A stretch of DNA of 64,000 nucleotides, from contig JAUOPI010000001.1 in assembly GCA_030546905.1 (NCBI GenBank), forward strand, positions 186,001-250,000, given 5' to 3'. Positions 63,919-64,000 of the stretch are shown here, one piece after another. Source of the stretch: Granulosicoccaceae sp. 1_MG-2023. GTDB lineage: Bacteria; Pseudomonadota; Gammaproteobacteria; Granulosicoccales; Granulosicoccaceae. How positions within the stretch are numbered: the stretch's first letter is position 1; each line of letters starts with the position of its first letter. The translations under genes and the position numbers were made by a program. The notes beneath the pieces were generated by a model that had not been told where the DNA came from, did no database searches, and saw nothing but the letters and a program-made list of their open reading frames with translations.

Positions 63919-64000
63919 ACGAAGCAGGCAAAAATACAGAATCAGCCGGACAGACCGAAACCACGCATTTCGGCTACAAAGAAGTGCCGGTTGAAGAAAA
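63915..64000 (+). CDS. ubiE: UbiE methyltransferase, N-terminus (3' end outside window)
   Basis: The first 28 codons: a variable, polar leader followed by THFGYKEVPVEEK, the conserved beginning of the C-methyltransferase for ubiquinone and menaquinone. The SAM-binding domain lies beyond the window. Gene order hslVU-DUF971-ubiE supports the call. Confidence 0.85.
   Translation, partial: MNEAGKNTESAGQTETTHFGYKEVPVEE

Overview
The window is the replication-origin neighbourhood of a gammaproteobacterial chromosome. The evidence is a run of conserved gene orders: rpmH-rnpA-yidD-yidC-mnmE-mnmG-rsmG-parA-parB-atpIBEFHAGDC-glmU-glmS to the left of dnaA, and dnaA-dnaN-recF-gyrB to the right. Other gammaproteobacterial blocks follow: hemCDXY with divergent argH, lptM-lysA-dapF-DUF484-xerC, hslVU-DUF971-ubiE and envC-ctpA. 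The genes are moderately GC-rich. I cannot name the genus; a Chromatiales-like or related marine/sulfur-type lineage is only a guess.

Layout. (1) 1-8155, + strand: the tail of an EnvC-type murein hydrolase activator, the protease CtpA, a RibB protein with a degenerate GTP cyclohydrolase II domain, and a three-gene export system resembling YhiI-RbbA-YhhJ. (2) 8156-15118: an accessory island of polymorphic-toxin debris, all read on +. It holds a dihydrolipoamide dehydrogenase tail, a frameshifted non-specific nuclease toxin with its immunity gene, a DUF1629-like immunity gene, a REase-5-like toxin fragment, an Imm52-like protein fused to a degenerate REase-5 domain, a broken Rhs-type pre-toxin HINT module with a toxin tip, and a very AT-rich presumptive immunity gene. 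(3) 15119-33970, - strand: glmS, glmU, the whole ATP synthase operon (with a good sigma70 promoter), parB, parA, rsmG, mnmG, mnmE, yidC, yidD, rnpA and rpmH. (4) 33971-41053: dnaA flanked on both sides by DnaA boxes, an AT-rich oriC candidate between dnaA and dnaN, recF, and a 2.9-kb gene-free stretch. Four parS palindromes lie in that stretch and a fifth lies in recF. (5) 41054-47152, +: gyrB, prlC, ubiD. (6) 47153-64000: hemY-hemX-hemD-hemC (-), argH (+), an esterase (-), then lptM, lysA, an unrecognised multi-membrane-span protein, dapF, a DUF484 gene and xerC (+). A PilZ-domain gene follows (-), overlapping xerC tail to tail, then hslV-hslU behind a sigma32-type promoter, a DUF971 gene and the start of ubiE.

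How the parts work together. Most genes point away from the dnaA region in both directions, as expected for a bidirectional origin at about 34-36 kb. ParA and ParB are encoded about 8-10 kb to the left of it, and their presumed binding sites cluster 2-5 kb to its right. One of these sites forms the core of a hairpin that also looks like the recF terminator. The most unusual material is the toxin/immunity island, where modules have been duplicated, fused and inactivated, and the parS-rich gene-free segment.
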